A DNA stretch of 64,000 bases from NCBI RefSeq assembly GCF_030053895.1, contig NZ_CP125781.1, positions 3,534,001-3,598,000 on the forward strand. Direction: 5' to 3'. Within the stretch, counting starts at the first letter, position 1. Each line of letters starts with the position of its first letter. The notes below the pieces were generated by a model. That model was not told the origin of the DNA. It saw nothing but the letters and a program-made list of their open reading frames with translations, and did no database searches. Positions 35,119 to 44,583 of the stretch are shown piece after piece. The position numbers and the translations under genes were made by a program. Origin of the DNA: Trabulsiella odontotermitis. Lineage in GTDB: Bacteria; Pseudomonadota; Gammaproteobacteria; Enterobacterales; Enterobacteriaceae.

Positions 35119-36942
35119 TTAATTCGCCTGACCGGCCAGTAGCAGCCCGGTGGCGACCGCATTGCGCGGCCCTTCTGTTCCCCGAATATTGCCCTGCCCG
35201 GCGACTACGCCATAGTGCGACAAGGCTTCCGTGATAAGCTGCGGGATCTCAAAGTCCAGCGATGAGCCGCCCACCAGCACCACAAAGGCGATATCGCGAA
35301 TGGAACCGCCGGGTGAGACCTGGCGCAGCGCGCGCAGGCAGTTGGTGACAAACACTTTCTCTTTCGCCTGCCGGCGCACGAGACGAATTTTTTCCAGCGG
35401 GCTGGCGTTATCGATCGGCACCAGTTCGCCCTCCTTGATGTACACCACTTTGGCGAACACCGCCGGGCTGAGGGCTTCCCGAAAGAACTCCACCGCGCCA
35501 TTCTCGTGACGAATACTGAACAGGCTTTCCACTTTGGCCAGCGGGTATTTTTTTATCGCTTCCGCCAGCGAAAGATCCTCGAGGCCCAGCTCGGTTTTAA
35601 TCAACAGGCTGACCATATTCCCCGCCCCGGCGAGATGGACCGCCGTTATCTGCCCCTCCGCGTTGACGATCGCCGCATCCGTCGAGCCGGCGCCGAGATC
35701 GAGGATCGCCAGCGGCGCCGCACAGCCGGGAGTGGTTAACGCCCCGGCGATGGCCATGTTGGCCTCCACGCCGCCCACCACCACCTCGGTCTGCAGTCGG
35801 GCGCTCAGTTCGCGGGCGATAACCTGCATTTGCAGACGGTCCGCTTTCACCATCGCCGCCATCCCGACGGCATTTTCCATGGCGCACTCGCCGGCCATCC
35901 CGCCCTGCACCTTGCGCGGAATAAACGTATCCACCGCCAGCAGATCCTGGATGTATATCGCGCTCATCTCATGGCCGGTCAGGGACGCCATTACCTTGCG
36001 CACCCGCTCAAGCATGCCGCCGGCGTGAGTGCCCGGTTCGCCGCGGATGTCGCGTACCGGAGCACAGGCGCTCATCGCCTGCATGATGGCTTCCGCGCCC
36101 TCGGCGACATCGGCCTCTCCGCGGCGCTTTTCGCCGCTAATGTAGAGGTTGCCCGCCGGGATCACCCGCGACTGCACGTCCCCCTGCGGGGTCTTGAGCA
36201 CCACCGCTGAACGGTTGCCAATCAGGGCGCGGGCGATGGGGACGATGGCCTGGGTCTCTTCCGGGCTTAGCCCGAAGAAGGTGGCGATCCCGTAGGGATT
36301 CGACAGGATCCGCACCACCTGGCCCGGCGCGGCCACTTCCACCGCCGCCATCACCCCCTCGGGGACCTGCTCCAGGAGCGTCACTTCATCTACCACCGGC
36401 AGGGTTTTACGCAGGCGGTTGTTCACCAGCACGCCGTCGTCCTTTTTGAGGATCGCCGCCACCACGTTGATCCCCCGGTCGAGCGCCTCATTGAGCCACC
36501 ACACGGCGTCAAGGAAATCGACGGCGTCGTCAATCAGTACGATCCACCCCTCGGCATACTGCGCCGCCGGCAGCGTCGCCAGCCGCCCGAGGGCGATAGT
36601 CGTCCCCACGCCAACGCCCACCCCGCCCGGCGTCTGCGGGTTATGACCGATCATGGTCGATTCGGTGATAATGGTCTCGGTGATGGTCTCCATCGCCACA
36701 TCGCCAATCACCGGCGCGGCTTCGTTAAGATAGATGCGAGAGACATCGCTCATCGACCACGGTGTTTTCGCCAGGGCCTGCTCCAGCGCGGCGAGGGTCC
36801 CGGCGATATTGTCCCGCGTCCCTTTCATGCCCGTCGTCGCGACGATCCCGCTGGCAACAAACGCCCTCGCCTGCGGGTCGTCGGACGCCAGCGCCACCTC
36901 GGTGGTGGCGTTGCCGATATCAATCCCGGCTATTAACGGCAT
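35119..36942 (-). CDS. gdrA: Glycerol dehydratase reactivase large subunit
   Basis: A 607-residue Hsp70-like ATPase (DhaF/DhaB4/GdrA), beginning MPLIAGIDIGNATTEVAL with the actin-fold phosphate-1 loop. A second phosphate-loop region is DLGAGSTDAAI. It swaps damaged cobalamin out of inactivated dehydratase, together with GdrB encoded across the divergent promoter. It lies 12 bases after dhaB3 in one operon. Confidence 0.95.
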   Translation of the reverse strand: MPLIAGIDIGNATTEVALASDDPQARAFVASGIVATTGMKGTRDNIAGTLAALEQALAKTPWSMSDVSRIYLNEAAPVIGDVAMETITETIITESTMIGHNPQTPGGVGVGVGTTIALGRLATLPAAQYAEGWIVLIDDAVDFLDAVWWLNEALDRGINVVAAILKKDDGVLVNNRLRKTLPVVDEVTLLEQVPEGVMAAVEVAAPGQVVRILSNPYGIATFFGLSPEETQAIVPIARALIGNRSAVVLKTPQGDVQSRVIPAGNLYISGEKRRGEADVAEGAEAIMQAMSACAPVRDIRGEPGTHAGGMLERVRKVMASLTGHEMSAIYIQDLLAVDTFIPRKVQGGMAGECAMENAVGMAAMVKADRLQMQVIARELSARLQTEVVVGGVEANMAIAGALTTPGCAAPLAILDLGAGSTDAAIVNAEGQITAVHLAGAGNMVSLLIKTELGLEDLSLAEAIKKYPLAKVESLFSIRHENGAVEFFREALSPAVFAKVVYIKEGELVPIDNASPLEKIRLVRRQAKEKVFVTNCLRALRQVSPGGSIRDIAFVVLVGGSSLDFEIPQLITEALSHYGVVAGQGNIRGTEGPRNAVATGLLLAGQAN

Positions 36943-36954
36943 GCTGACCTCCGC

Positions 36955-37380
36955 TTAGCTTCCTTTACGCAGCTTATGCCGCTGCTGATACACTTCCGCC
37001 GACTCCCGGACAAAGGCGGCATTCACTGTCGCATGCCAGGTGTGCTCCAGCTCGTCGGCGATCGCCAGCAGCTCCGCCTGCGAGGAGCGGAACGGGCGCA
37101 GCGCGTTATAGATAGCCAGAATGCGCTCGTCAGGAATGGCGATAAGCTCCGCCGCGCGGCGGAAATTGCGCGCCACCGCATGGCGCTGCATCTGCTCAGC
37201 AATCTGCGCCTGGTACTCAAGGGTCTGGCGGGAGATCCGCACATCCTGCGGGCCCACCTCGCCAGAGAGCACCTTCTCGAGGGTAATATCGGTCAATGGT
37301 TTGCCGGTAGGCGTCAGGATATGCTCCGGGCAGCGGGTGGCTAACGGATAATCCTGCACGCGCATGGTTTTCTCGCTCAT
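36955..37380 (-). CDS. dhaB3: Glycerol dehydratase small subunit
   Basis: The 141-residue gamma subunit (MSEKTMRVQDYPLA, then EYQAQIAEQMQRHAVARNF). The start at 37380 lies two bases after the dhaB2 stop. With DhaB1 and DhaB2 it forms the alpha2-beta2-gamma2 B12-dependent dehydratase that turns glycerol into 3-hydroxypropionaldehyde. Confidence 0.95.
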   Translation of the reverse strand: MSEKTMRVQDYPLATRCPEHILTPTGKPLTDITLEKVLSGEVGPQDVRISRQTLEYQAQIAEQMQRHAVARNFRRAAELIAIPDERILAIYNALRPFRSSQAELLAIADELEHTWHATVNAAFVRESAEVYQQRHKLRKGS

Positions 37381-37382
37381 GG

Positions 37383-37967
37383 TCACTCCCTTACTAAGTC
37401 GACGTGCAGGGTGACGGGCTCGGCGTCCTGCACCACATGTTTGGTCTCTTTGATATGAAATAGCGCGGCTTTGGCCATAAATTTCGGCCGCACCATCTGA
37501 TCGTTCACCACCGGCACCGGCGAAGGTGACTCTTTGCGCGCATAGCGCGCGGCGTTTTTGCCAATCTGCCGGTAGGTTTCCAGCGTCAGCAGCGGCGCCT
37601 GGGAGAACAGCTCCAGGTTGCTGAGCGGCAGCAGATCGCGCTGATGGATGACCGTGGTCCCCTTCGACTGGATACCGATGCCGATCCCCGAGCCGCTCAG
37701 GTTGGCAGCATCCCAGGCCATAAAGGAGACGTCGGACGTGCGCAGAATGCGCACCACCCGGGCGTGAAGCCCCTCTTCTTCCACCCCGGCAATCAGCTCT
37801 TTGAGGATCGCGCCATGGGGCATATCGATCAGAGTGTGATGCTGGTGTTTATCGAAGGCAGGGCCGACGCCGATCACCACTTCATCGGCGCGTTCATCGG
37901 CAGAAGCTACCCCGCCCTCGCGGGTTTTCAGGGTAAAAGAGGGCTGAATTTGGGTTGTCTGTTGCAC
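37383..37967 (-). CDS. dhaB2: Glycerol dehydratase medium subunit
   Basis: The 194-residue beta subunit (FTLKTREGGVASADERADEVVIGVGPAF). It contributes to coenzyme B12 binding at the interface with the large subunit. Twelve bases separate it from dhaB1, and dhaB3 follows two bases after its stop. Confidence 0.95.
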   Translation of the reverse strand: MQQTTQIQPSFTLKTREGGVASADERADEVVIGVGPAFDKHQHHTLIDMPHGAILKELIAGVEEEGLHARVVRILRTSDVSFMAWDAANLSGSGIGIGIQSKGTTVIHQRDLLPLSNLELFSQAPLLTLETYRQIGKNAARYARKESPSPVPVVNDQMVRPKFMAKAALFHIKETKHVVQDAEPVTLHVDLVRE

Positions 37968-37979
37968 AGGAATACCGCC

Positions 37980-39647
37980 TTATTCAATGGTGTCGGGCTG
38001 AACCACGCCCGGAATATTTTTGATCTCCGCCCAGCGTTCGGCAGAGATGCGATAGCCGGTGCCCGGCCCCTGATAGTCATTGATGTCGTTGACCGCACTC
38101 ACCACCTCGAACTGCCGATCGAGAATGGCCGAGGTCTGCAGGTAATCGCCGGTGACCCGCTGGCGCAGCATATTGAGAATATTGCTGGCGATATCCTCAA
38201 AGCCGCTGCGGCTCAGCGCGCCGACAATATCGAGGCCGGTGATGTTGCGCTTCATCATCTCTTCCACCGCACTCAGATCCTCCACCACGTTACGCGGCGG
38301 CATCTCGTTGCTACCGTGCGCGTAGGTGGCGGCCTCCACCTCCTCGTCGGCGATTGGCGGCAGCCCCAGCTCGCGGAAAACCGCCTGGATCGCCCGCGCC
38401 GCTTTCTGGCGAATGGCAATGGTTTCCGCCTCGGTCACCGGACGCAGGCCGCCGTCAACCATCAGGTCACGCTGCAGGATGTTGTAATCATCAAAATCTT
38501 CCGCATCGAAGTTCGAGCCGGCGAACATGTTGTCGTAGTTCGGCACCGCGCTGTAGCCGGAGAAAATAAAGTCGGTGCCCGGCAGCATCTGCATCAGGGT
38601 GCGCGCGGTGCGGCGAATATCCGAGTGGGAGAAAGTCTGGTCGTTAGCGGACGCCACTTCGAGGTCGAGCATAGAGGCGATCAGGTTTTCCGCCAGCACC
38701 GCCCGAATGCCCGACGGCACAGCGCCGGTCATGCCGATACAGCTCACCGCGCCGTTTTGCAGCCCCTGAACCCCGGCGCCTTTGGTAATGAAGATGCAGC
38801 GCGATTCGAGGTAGAGCATCGACTTGCTCTCCGAATAGCCCATCAGCGCTTCGGATCCGGTGCCGGAGGTGTAGCGCATTTTCAACCCGCGGGAGGCGTA
38901 GGCCGAGGCGAGGAACGCCTTTGACCACGGAGTATCATCGCCGTCGGTAAATACCGCTTCAGTGCCGTAGACCGACACCGTCTCGGCGTAGCTGGTTAAG
39001 CCACGCATGCCCAGCTCCAGCTCGGTGGCCTCTTCCACCGAGCACTGCGTCAACACGCCGGGACGGCCGCACTGCGAACCGACCAACAGCGCCAGGGCGT
39101 TAAACGGCGCATAGCGCGCGATACCGACCGTGGTCTCCTGTTCTGAGAAGCCGCGGATCCCGGCCTCGGCGGCGTCAGCGGCAATCTGCACCGGATTATC
39201 TTTGAGATTGGTGACGTGGCACTGGTTGGAGGGGGTCCGGCGGGCACGCATCTTCTGCAGCGCCATCATCATCTCCACCACGTTCATCTGCGCCATCACC
39301 TCGACCGCTTTGGCCGGCGTGATGGCGGTAGTGATGGCAATGATCTCCTCCCGGCTGACGTGAATATCCACCAGCATGCGGGCTATTTCCACCGCCTCCA
39401 GGCGCATTGCCTGCTCTGTGCGCTCAACGTTGATCGCGTAATCGGCGATAAATCGGTCGATCATGTCAAACTGGTCCCGGCGTTTGCCGTCCAGTTCGAC
39501 GATCAGACCGTTGTCCACTTTTACTGAAGAGACCGGGTCAAAGGGGCTGTCCATGGCGATCAGCCCCTCTTCAGGCCACTCGCCAATCAGCCCGTCCTGA
39601 TTGACGGGGCGCTGGGCCAGTACTGCAAATCGTTTTGATCTTTTCAT
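37980..39647 (-). CDS. dhaB1: Glycerol dehydratase large subunit
   Basis: The 555-residue alpha subunit with the substrate-binding TIM barrel. Its sequence is, as far as I can recall, almost identical to Klebsiella pneumoniae DhaB1 (MKRSKRFAVLAQRPVNQDG through GVVQPDTIE). The conserved barrel segments QCHVTNLKDNPV, TSGTGSEALMGYSESKSMLYLE and SGYSAVPNYDNMFAG are intact. First gene of the dhaB123-gdrA-glpF operon. The near identity supports recent transfer from Klebsiella. Confidence 0.97.
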   Translation of the reverse strand: MKRSKRFAVLAQRPVNQDGLIGEWPEEGLIAMDSPFDPVSSVKVDNGLIVELDGKRRDQFDMIDRFIADYAINVERTEQAMRLEAVEIARMLVDIHVSREEIIAITTAITPAKAVEVMAQMNVVEMMMALQKMRARRTPSNQCHVTNLKDNPVQIAADAAEAGIRGFSEQETTVGIARYAPFNALALLVGSQCGRPGVLTQCSVEEATELELGMRGLTSYAETVSVYGTEAVFTDGDDTPWSKAFLASAYASRGLKMRYTSGTGSEALMGYSESKSMLYLESRCIFITKGAGVQGLQNGAVSCIGMTGAVPSGIRAVLAENLIASMLDLEVASANDQTFSHSDIRRTARTLMQMLPGTDFIFSGYSAVPNYDNMFAGSNFDAEDFDDYNILQRDLMVDGGLRPVTEAETIAIRQKAARAIQAVFRELGLPPIADEEVEAATYAHGSNEMPPRNVVEDLSAVEEMMKRNITGLDIVGALSRSGFEDIASNILNMLRQRVTGDYLQTSAILDRQFEVVSAVNDINDYQGPGTGYRISAERWAEIKNIPGVVQPDTIE

Positions 39648-40060
39648 TGTTCATCGGCTCAAAAGGTGAAATCCGCAGACGGTAGCGAATACGCCGGGCC
39701 AGCGTCGTTGCCGCCCGGCCATTACTGGCAATAGCGGAACTTTAAATGAGCCAGTGGTGAAAAAAATAAATTTAATTTCGTTTCAATTTGGCACACGAAA
39801 TCTACCGACAGTTTCACTATGAAACTTTACTCCGGCGGCAAAAATAAAAAATGTGATCGCCCGCAATGATATAAATCAATTAATAAAAAACGCCCTTAAT
39901 TACGTTTTGCCGACGCTATTTTAACCCTATTGACTAAATCATGGCGGGCGACAAAATAACGCTGACAAAAATAAAGCAAGCCAACCGAATGGTAATAGTT
40001 TTTTACTATCGCCCCCTACTGACTATTCGCGCCAGCGTTATCCTGGTGCGGGAGAGAATG
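39648..40060. promoter_or_regulatory. Divergent dhaB/dhaT control region with candidate DhaR palindrome
   Basis: About 410 bp between dhaB1 and orfY, AT-rich in a GC-rich block. It contains GTTTCA-CTA-TGAAAC at 39811-39825; the same GTTTCA-N3-TGAAAC palindrome occurs at 45865 upstream of dhaD/dhaK. A TGTGATCGCCCGC sequence near 39851 could be one half of a CRP site. In Klebsiella both flanking operons need DhaR; the link of the palindrome to DhaR is inference. Confidence 0.6.
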
Positions 40061-40489
40061 ATGAACAAGAGCCAACAAGTTCAGACAATCACCCTGGCCG
40101 CCGCCCAGCAAATGGCGGCGGCGGTGGAAAAAAAAGCCACTGAGATCAACGTGGCGGTGGTGTTTTCCGTGGTTGACCGCGGAGGCAACACGCTGCTTAT
40201 CCAGCGGATGGACGAGGCCTTCGTCTCCAGCTGCGATATTTCCCTGAATAAAGCCTGGAGCGCCTGCAGCCTGAAGCAAGGTACCCATGAAATTACACCA
40301 ACGGTCCAGCCAGGACAATCTCTGTACGGTCTGCAGCTTACCAACCAACAGCGAATTATTATTTTTGGCGGCGGCCTGCCAGTTATTTTTAATGAGCAGG
40401 TAATTGGCGCCGTCGGCGTTAGCGGCGGTACGGTCGAGCAGGATCAATTATTAGCACAGTGCGCCCTGGATTGTTTTTCCGCATTATAA
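40061..40489 (+). CDS. orfY: GlcG/HbpS-family protein of the dha cluster (OrfY)
   Basis: A 142-residue Haem_degrading (GlcG/HbpS-like) domain protein: LAAAQQMAAAVEKKATE, VVFSVVDRGGNTLLIQRMD and the closing GGLPVIFNEQVIGAVGVSGG. Corresponds to OrfY upstream of dhaT in Klebsiella and Citrobacter. Start at 40061 chosen after GGGAGAG; an ATG three bases upstream is equally possible. Its function in glycerol fermentation is not settled; relatives occur in pdu loci. Confidence 0.85.
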   Translation: MNKSQQVQTITLAAAQQMAAAVEKKATEINVAVVFSVVDRGGNTLLIQRMDEAFVSSCDISLNKAWSACSLKQGTHEITPTVQPGQSLYGLQLTNQQRIIIFGGGLPVIFNEQVIGAVGVSGGTVEQDQLLAQCALDCFSAL

Positions 40490-40510
40490 CCTGAAGCGAG
40501 AAGGTATATT

Positions 40511-41674
40511 ATGAGCTATCGTATGTTTGATTATCTGGTGCCAAACGTTAACTTTTTTGGCCCCAACGCCATTTCCGTAGTCGGCGAACGCTGCCAGCTG
40601 CTGGGGGGGAAAAAAGCCCTGCTGGTCACCGACAAAGGCCTGCGGGCAATTAAAGATGGCGCGGTGGACAAAACCCTGCATTATCTGCGGGAGGCCGGGA
40701 TCGAGGTGGCGATCTTTGACGGCGTCGAGCCGAACCCGAAAGACACCAACGTGCGCGACGGCCTCGCCGTGTTTCGCCGCGAACAGTGCGACATCATCGT
40801 CACCGTGGGCGGCGGCAGCCCGCACGATTGCGGCAAAGGCATCGGCATCGCCGCCACCCATAAGGGCGATCTGTACCAGTATGCCGGAATCGAGACCCTG
40901 ACCAACCCGCTGCCGCCTATCGTCGCGGTCAATACCACCGCCGGCACCGCCAGCGAGGTCACCCGCCACTGCGTCCTGACCAACACCGAAACCAAAGTGA
41001 AGTTTGTGATCGTCAGCTGGCGCAACCTGCCGTCGGTCTCTATCAACGATCCGCTGCTGATGATCGGTAAACCGGCCGCCCTGACCGCGGCGACCGGGAT
41101 GGATGCCCTGACCCACGCCGTAGAGGCCTATATCTCCAAAGACGCTAACCCGGTGACGGACGCCGCCGCCATGCAGGCGATCCGCCTCATCGCCCGCAAC
41201 CTGCGCCAGGCCGTGGCCCTCGGCAGCAATCTGCAGGCGCGGGAAAACATGGCCTATGCCTCTCTGCTGGCCGGGATGGCTTTCAATAACGCCAACCTCG
41301 GCTACGTGCACGCCATGGCGCACCAGCTGGGCGGCCTGTACGACATGCCGCACGGCGTGGCCAACGCTGTCCTGCTGCCGCATGTGGCCCGCTACAACCT
41401 GATCGCCAACCCGGAGAAATTCGCCGAGATTGCTGAACTGATGGGCGAAAATATCACCGGACTGTCCACTCTCGACGCGGCGGAAAAAGCCATCGCCGCT
41501 ATCACGCGTCTGTCGATGGATATCGGTATTCCGCAGCATCTGCGCGATCTGGGAGTAAAAGAGGCCGACTTCCCCTACATGGCTGAGATGGCTCTGAAAG
41601 ACGGCAATGCGTTCTCGAACCCGCGTAAAGGCAACAAGCAGGAGATTGCCGCGATTTTCCGCCAGGCATTCTGA
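40511..41674 (+). CDS. dhaT: 1,3-propanediol dehydrogenase
   Basis: A 387-residue group III iron-dependent alcohol dehydrogenase. It reduces 3-hydroxypropionaldehyde to 1,3-propanediol with NADH, recycling cofactor in anaerobic glycerol growth. The NAD-binding GGGSPHDCGKG and the metal-ligand histidines in DALTHAVEAYIS, HAMAHQLGG and MPHGVANAVLLPH are visible. Twenty-one bases after orfY. Confidence 0.96.
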   Translation: MSYRMFDYLVPNVNFFGPNAISVVGERCQLLGGKKALLVTDKGLRAIKDGAVDKTLHYLREAGIEVAIFDGVEPNPKDTNVRDGLAVFRREQCDIIVTVGGGSPHDCGKGIGIAATHKGDLYQYAGIETLTNPLPPIVAVNTTAGTASEVTRHCVLTNTETKVKFVIVSWRNLPSVSINDPLLMIGKPAALTAATGMDALTHAVEAYISKDANPVTDAAAMQAIRLIARNLRQAVALGSNLQARENMAYASLLAGMAFNNANLGYVHAMAHQLGGLYDMPHGVANAVLLPHVARYNLIANPEKFAEIAELMGENITGLSTLDAAEKAIAAITRLSMDIGIPQHLRDLGVKEADFPYMAEMALKDGNAFSNPRKGNKQEIAAIFRQAF

Positions 41675-41694
41675 GTGTTAACGAGGGGACCGTC

Positions 41695-42048
41695 ATGTCG
41701 CTTTCACCGCCAGGCGTACGCCTGTTTTACGATCCGCGCGGGCACCATGCCGGCGCCATCAATGAGCTGTGCTGGGGGCTGGAGGAGCAGGGGGTCCCCT
41801 GCCAGACCATAACCTATGACGGAGGCGGTGACGCCGCTGCGCTGGGCGCCCTGGCGGCCAGAAGCTCGCCCCTGCGGGTGGGTATCGGGCTCAGCGCGTC
41901 CGGCGAGATAGCCCTCACTCATGCCCAGCTGCCGGCGGACGCGCCGCTGGCTACCGGACACGTCACCGATAGCGACGATCATCTGCGTACGCTCGGCGCC
42001 AACGCCGGGCAGCTGGTTAAAGTCCTGCCGTTAAGTGAGAGAAACTGA
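41695..42048 (+). CDS. gdrB: Glycerol dehydratase reactivase small subunit (OrfX)
   Basis: A 117-residue DhaG/GdrB/PduH-type protein (PPGVRLFYDPRGHH, EINELCWGLEEQGVP-like start, SLRVGIGLSASGEIALTH-like core). It pairs with GdrA encoded on the opposite strand 5 kb away. Its stop is immediately followed by the orfW start codon. Confidence 0.94.
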   Translation: MSLSPPGVRLFYDPRGHHAGAINELCWGLEEQGVPCQTITYDGGGDAAALGALAARSSPLRVGIGLSASGEIALTHAQLPADAPLATGHVTDSDDHLRTLGANAGQLVKVLPLSERN

Positions 42049-42579
42049 ATGTATCGTATCTATACCCGCACCGGGGATAAAGGCACCACCGCCCTGTACG
42101 GCGGCAGCCGCATCGAGAAAGACCATATTCGCGTCGAGGCCTACGGCACCGTCGATGAACTGATATCCCAACTGGGCGTCTGCTACGCCACGACCCGCGA
42201 CGCCGGGCTCCGGGAAAGCCTGCACCATATTCAGCAGACGCTGTTCGTGCTGGGGGCTGAACTGGCCAGCGATGCGCGGGGCCTGACCCGCCTGAGCCAG
42301 ACGGTCGGCGAAGAGGAGATCACCGCCCTGGAGCGGCTTATCGACCGCAATATGGCCGAGAGCGGCCCGTTAAAACAGTTCGTGATCCCGGGGAGGAATC
42401 TCGCCTCTGCCCAGCTGCACGTGGCGCGCACCCAGTCCCGTCGGCTCGAACGCCTGCTGACGACCATGGACCGCGCGCATCCGCTGCGCGACGCGCTCAA
42501 ACGCTACAGCAATCGCCTGTCGGATGCCCTGTTCTCCATGGCGCGTATCGAGGAGACTAGGCCTGATGCTTGCGCTTGA
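42049..42579 (+). CDS. orfW: PduO-type cob(I)alamin adenosyltransferase (OrfW)
   Basis: A 176-residue ATP:cob(I)alamin adenosyltransferase. The ATP-binding N-terminal motif TRTGDKGTT and the conserved LIDRNMAESGPLKQFVIPGRN and ARTQSRRLER are present. It makes the adenosylcobalamin needed by DhaB and by reactivation. The last 23 bases overlap the 3' end of dhaR on the opposite strand. Confidence 0.94.
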   Translation: MYRIYTRTGDKGTTALYGGSRIEKDHIRVEAYGTVDELISQLGVCYATTRDAGLRESLHHIQQTLFVLGAELASDARGLTRLSQTVGEEEITALERLIDRNMAESGPLKQFVIPGRNLASAQLHVARTQSRRLERLLTTMDRAHPLRDALKRYSNRLSDALFSMARIEETRPDACA

Positions 42580-44482
42580 ATTGGCTGGCGTCAATATCGT
42601 ACTGCTTCATTTTGCGCCACAGGGTGGTGCGGCCGATATTGAGCAGCTGCGACATCTCCTGCACCCGCCCGCTGGTCACCCGGGCGGCGTGAATAATAGC
42701 TTCCTTTTCGATGGCGCTAAAGGTCAGGCTGGCCGGCAGCAGCGATGACGCGCTATCCCCGCCCGGCCGCTCGGAAAAGAGATATTCCGGCAGATTACTC
42801 AGGCGAATGTGGCCGTTGTCGCTGCTGATGGCGATATTCTCAATGACGCTGTTGAGCTCAAAATCATTCCCCGGCCATGAGTAGGCCACCAGCTGCGCCA
42901 GCGCGTCATCGTCCACTTTCAGTCGCGAAGAGAAACGCTTCTCCAGGCTCTTCAACCGGTTATGCACCAGCGACGGAATACTGTTGCGTCGGGCGCGCAG
43001 CGGCGGGATGACGATCTCAAAGGAGTGCAGCGCATAGTACAGCTGGCGGCTAAAGCGGTTCTGTTCCACCAGATTGGCCAGATCGACGGTGGTGGTGGCA
43101 ATCACCTTCACATCCACCGGGATCAGGCGCCGGGCGTCGAGGCGGGTGAGCACGCCCTGCTTAATCACCTGCAGTAGGGCCGACTGCAGCTCCGGCGCCA
43201 GATACTCGATCTTTTCCAGAAACAGGGTGCCGCCGTTGGCCAGCTCAAGGCGGCTCAGGCGACCATTTTCATCGTCGGTAGGGGCGCTGCCCATAAAGTC
43301 CTGGCCCAGCACGCTGTCGGCATATAGCTGGCAGTTGACGGCGATGTAGGGGCCGCCCGCCCGTTCGCTTTCATTGTGGATAGCCTGGCTCAGCAGCTCT
43401 TTCCCAACCCCCTCTTCGCCGCACAGCAGCACCGGGAAGCCACCGCGCGCCGCCTGGCGGCCAAAGTGGATCAGGCGTCGGGTTTCCGGATCGTCGGCAG
43501 ACATCTGCTCAAAGGTGTGGCTCACTTTACCGAGCTGGCTGGTCATCAGCTGCCGCATCTGCTCCACCGGGTGCAGCAGCAGAATAAAACTGTTGCCTTG
43601 CGCCTCGACAATCGGTTTTAAGGTGATCACCGCATCGACAAACTGATGCTGACTTTCAAAGGTGACTTCGACGTGATTCAGGCCACGGGCGTGTTTGATG
43701 GCGCGGCGCAGCAGCGCCGGGAGGGTCACCAGATCGGCGATATTTTTCCCCTGGCTGGCCTGAGCATCAAGATGCAGCAGTCTCGCCGCCTGAACATTGA
43801 GAAACTGCAGCACGCCCTGTTCGTTCCACGCCATCACCCCATCGTCCATGCTCTCCAGCAGGCCGTACATCTGATTGAGGTGACGGTTGGATTCCGCCAG
43901 CAGGCTGTCGGTAAGCAGGGAGTTACCCACCTCGCGGGCGATGGCCAGCGTCAGGGAGAGGTCGGCGCTGGACTGGTGCTCGACCAGACAGCAAAGCGAG
44001 ATAGAGCCGAACAGCCGCCCGTGGTTATCAAACACCGGCGTCGAGCAAAAACTCCATGGCTGTAGCGCCTGCTTAAAATGCCGATCGCCGGCGGTGTTGA
44101 TCGGCTGGCCCTGCATCGCGGCCAGCGACAGCGCGCAGGTGCCGATAATGCTCTCCGCACAATAGCTGCCGTCGCGAAATCCCAGGGCAGCCAGCTGGGC
44201 CAGGGTTTGCGGCTCGCCGCAACGGCTCAGGATGCAGGCAGACTCATCAAGAATAAACAGCGCGCAGGGGCGGCCGTCCATAAACTCCCAGGCGTCTTCC
44301 AGAGCCGCCTGGCCGATGGTCAGCAGCGCGGTTTTACGCCGACAGATGGAGTCGAAGGTCAGGCCCTGGGCCTGGTGCGGCGTTTGCCAGGTTTCGCGCT
44401 GCATAAACTTGCTGCAGCGGTGCCATGACTGGGCGATGACGGAAGAGACCACCTTCCCGGTTTCCTGAGTCTGAACAGTCAT
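42557..44482 (-). CDS. dhaR: DhaR transcriptional activator of the dha regulon
   Basis: A 641-residue enhancer-binding-type regulator: GAF-like N terminus, PAS domain at about 200-310, AAA+ domain at about 335-560, Fis-type HTH at the end (MSQLLNIGRTTLWRKMKQY). The AAA+ domain is degenerate: Walker A is GEEGVGKE, the GAFTGA loop is replaced by MGSAPTDD and the Walker B region reads LFLEKIE. This fits DhaR acting on sigma70 rather than sigma54 promoters, as known for E. coli DhaR. Converges with orfW. Confidence 0.95.
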   Translation of the reverse strand: MTVQTQETGKVVSSVIAQSWHRCSKFMQRETWQTPHQAQGLTFDSICRRKTALLTIGQAALEDAWEFMDGRPCALFILDESACILSRCGEPQTLAQLAALGFRDGSYCAESIIGTCALSLAAMQGQPINTAGDRHFKQALQPWSFCSTPVFDNHGRLFGSISLCCLVEHQSSADLSLTLAIAREVGNSLLTDSLLAESNRHLNQMYGLLESMDDGVMAWNEQGVLQFLNVQAARLLHLDAQASQGKNIADLVTLPALLRRAIKHARGLNHVEVTFESQHQFVDAVITLKPIVEAQGNSFILLLHPVEQMRQLMTSQLGKVSHTFEQMSADDPETRRLIHFGRQAARGGFPVLLCGEEGVGKELLSQAIHNESERAGGPYIAVNCQLYADSVLGQDFMGSAPTDDENGRLSRLELANGGTLFLEKIEYLAPELQSALLQVIKQGVLTRLDARRLIPVDVKVIATTTVDLANLVEQNRFSRQLYYALHSFEIVIPPLRARRNSIPSLVHNRLKSLEKRFSSRLKVDDDALAQLVAYSWPGNDFELNSVIENIAISSDNGHIRLSNLPEYLFSERPGGDSASSLLPASLTFSAIEKEAIIHAARVTSGRVQEMSQLLNIGRTTLWRKMKQYDIDASQFKRKHQA

Positions 44483-44510
44483 ATCCTTTTCCGCGTTGTA
44501 CCATAGAGAA

Positions 44511-44537
44511 CCCCTCCGGCAGCGACTGCCGGAGGGG
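44511..44537. terminator. Strong hairpin between dhaR and dhaD
   Basis: Perfect 12-bp stem CCCCTCCGGCAG/CTGCCGGAGGGG with a CGA loop. It lies between the dhaD 3' end and the dhaR start; together with the next hairpin it should insulate dhaR from dhaD transcription. Confidence 0.75.
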
Positions 44538-44545
44538 AGAAAGAA

Positions 44546-44571
44546 AAACCGCTGACCTGGGCCAGCGGTTT
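44546..44571 (-). terminator. Intrinsic terminator of dhaD
   Basis: Read leftward: AAACCGCTG, 8-nt loop, CAGCGGTTT followed by a TTTTTCTTTC tract. It starts 12 bases after the dhaD stop, a standard rho-independent terminator. Confidence 0.85.
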
Positions 44572-44583
44572 AGCCACCGCGAA

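Noticed and set aside
39790..39810. Possible sigma54 promoter (TTGGCACACGAAA) upstream of dhaB
   Set aside because: The -24 element resembles TGGCAC but there is no TTGC at the correct -12 position, and DhaR lacks the GAFTGA loop needed for sigma54 activation.
40484..41539. 351-codon leftward frame opposite dhaT
   Set aside because: High-GC antisense artefact covering a conserved enzyme gene. The long frames opposite dhaB1 (37644-38924), gdrA and dhaM are the same kind of artefact.
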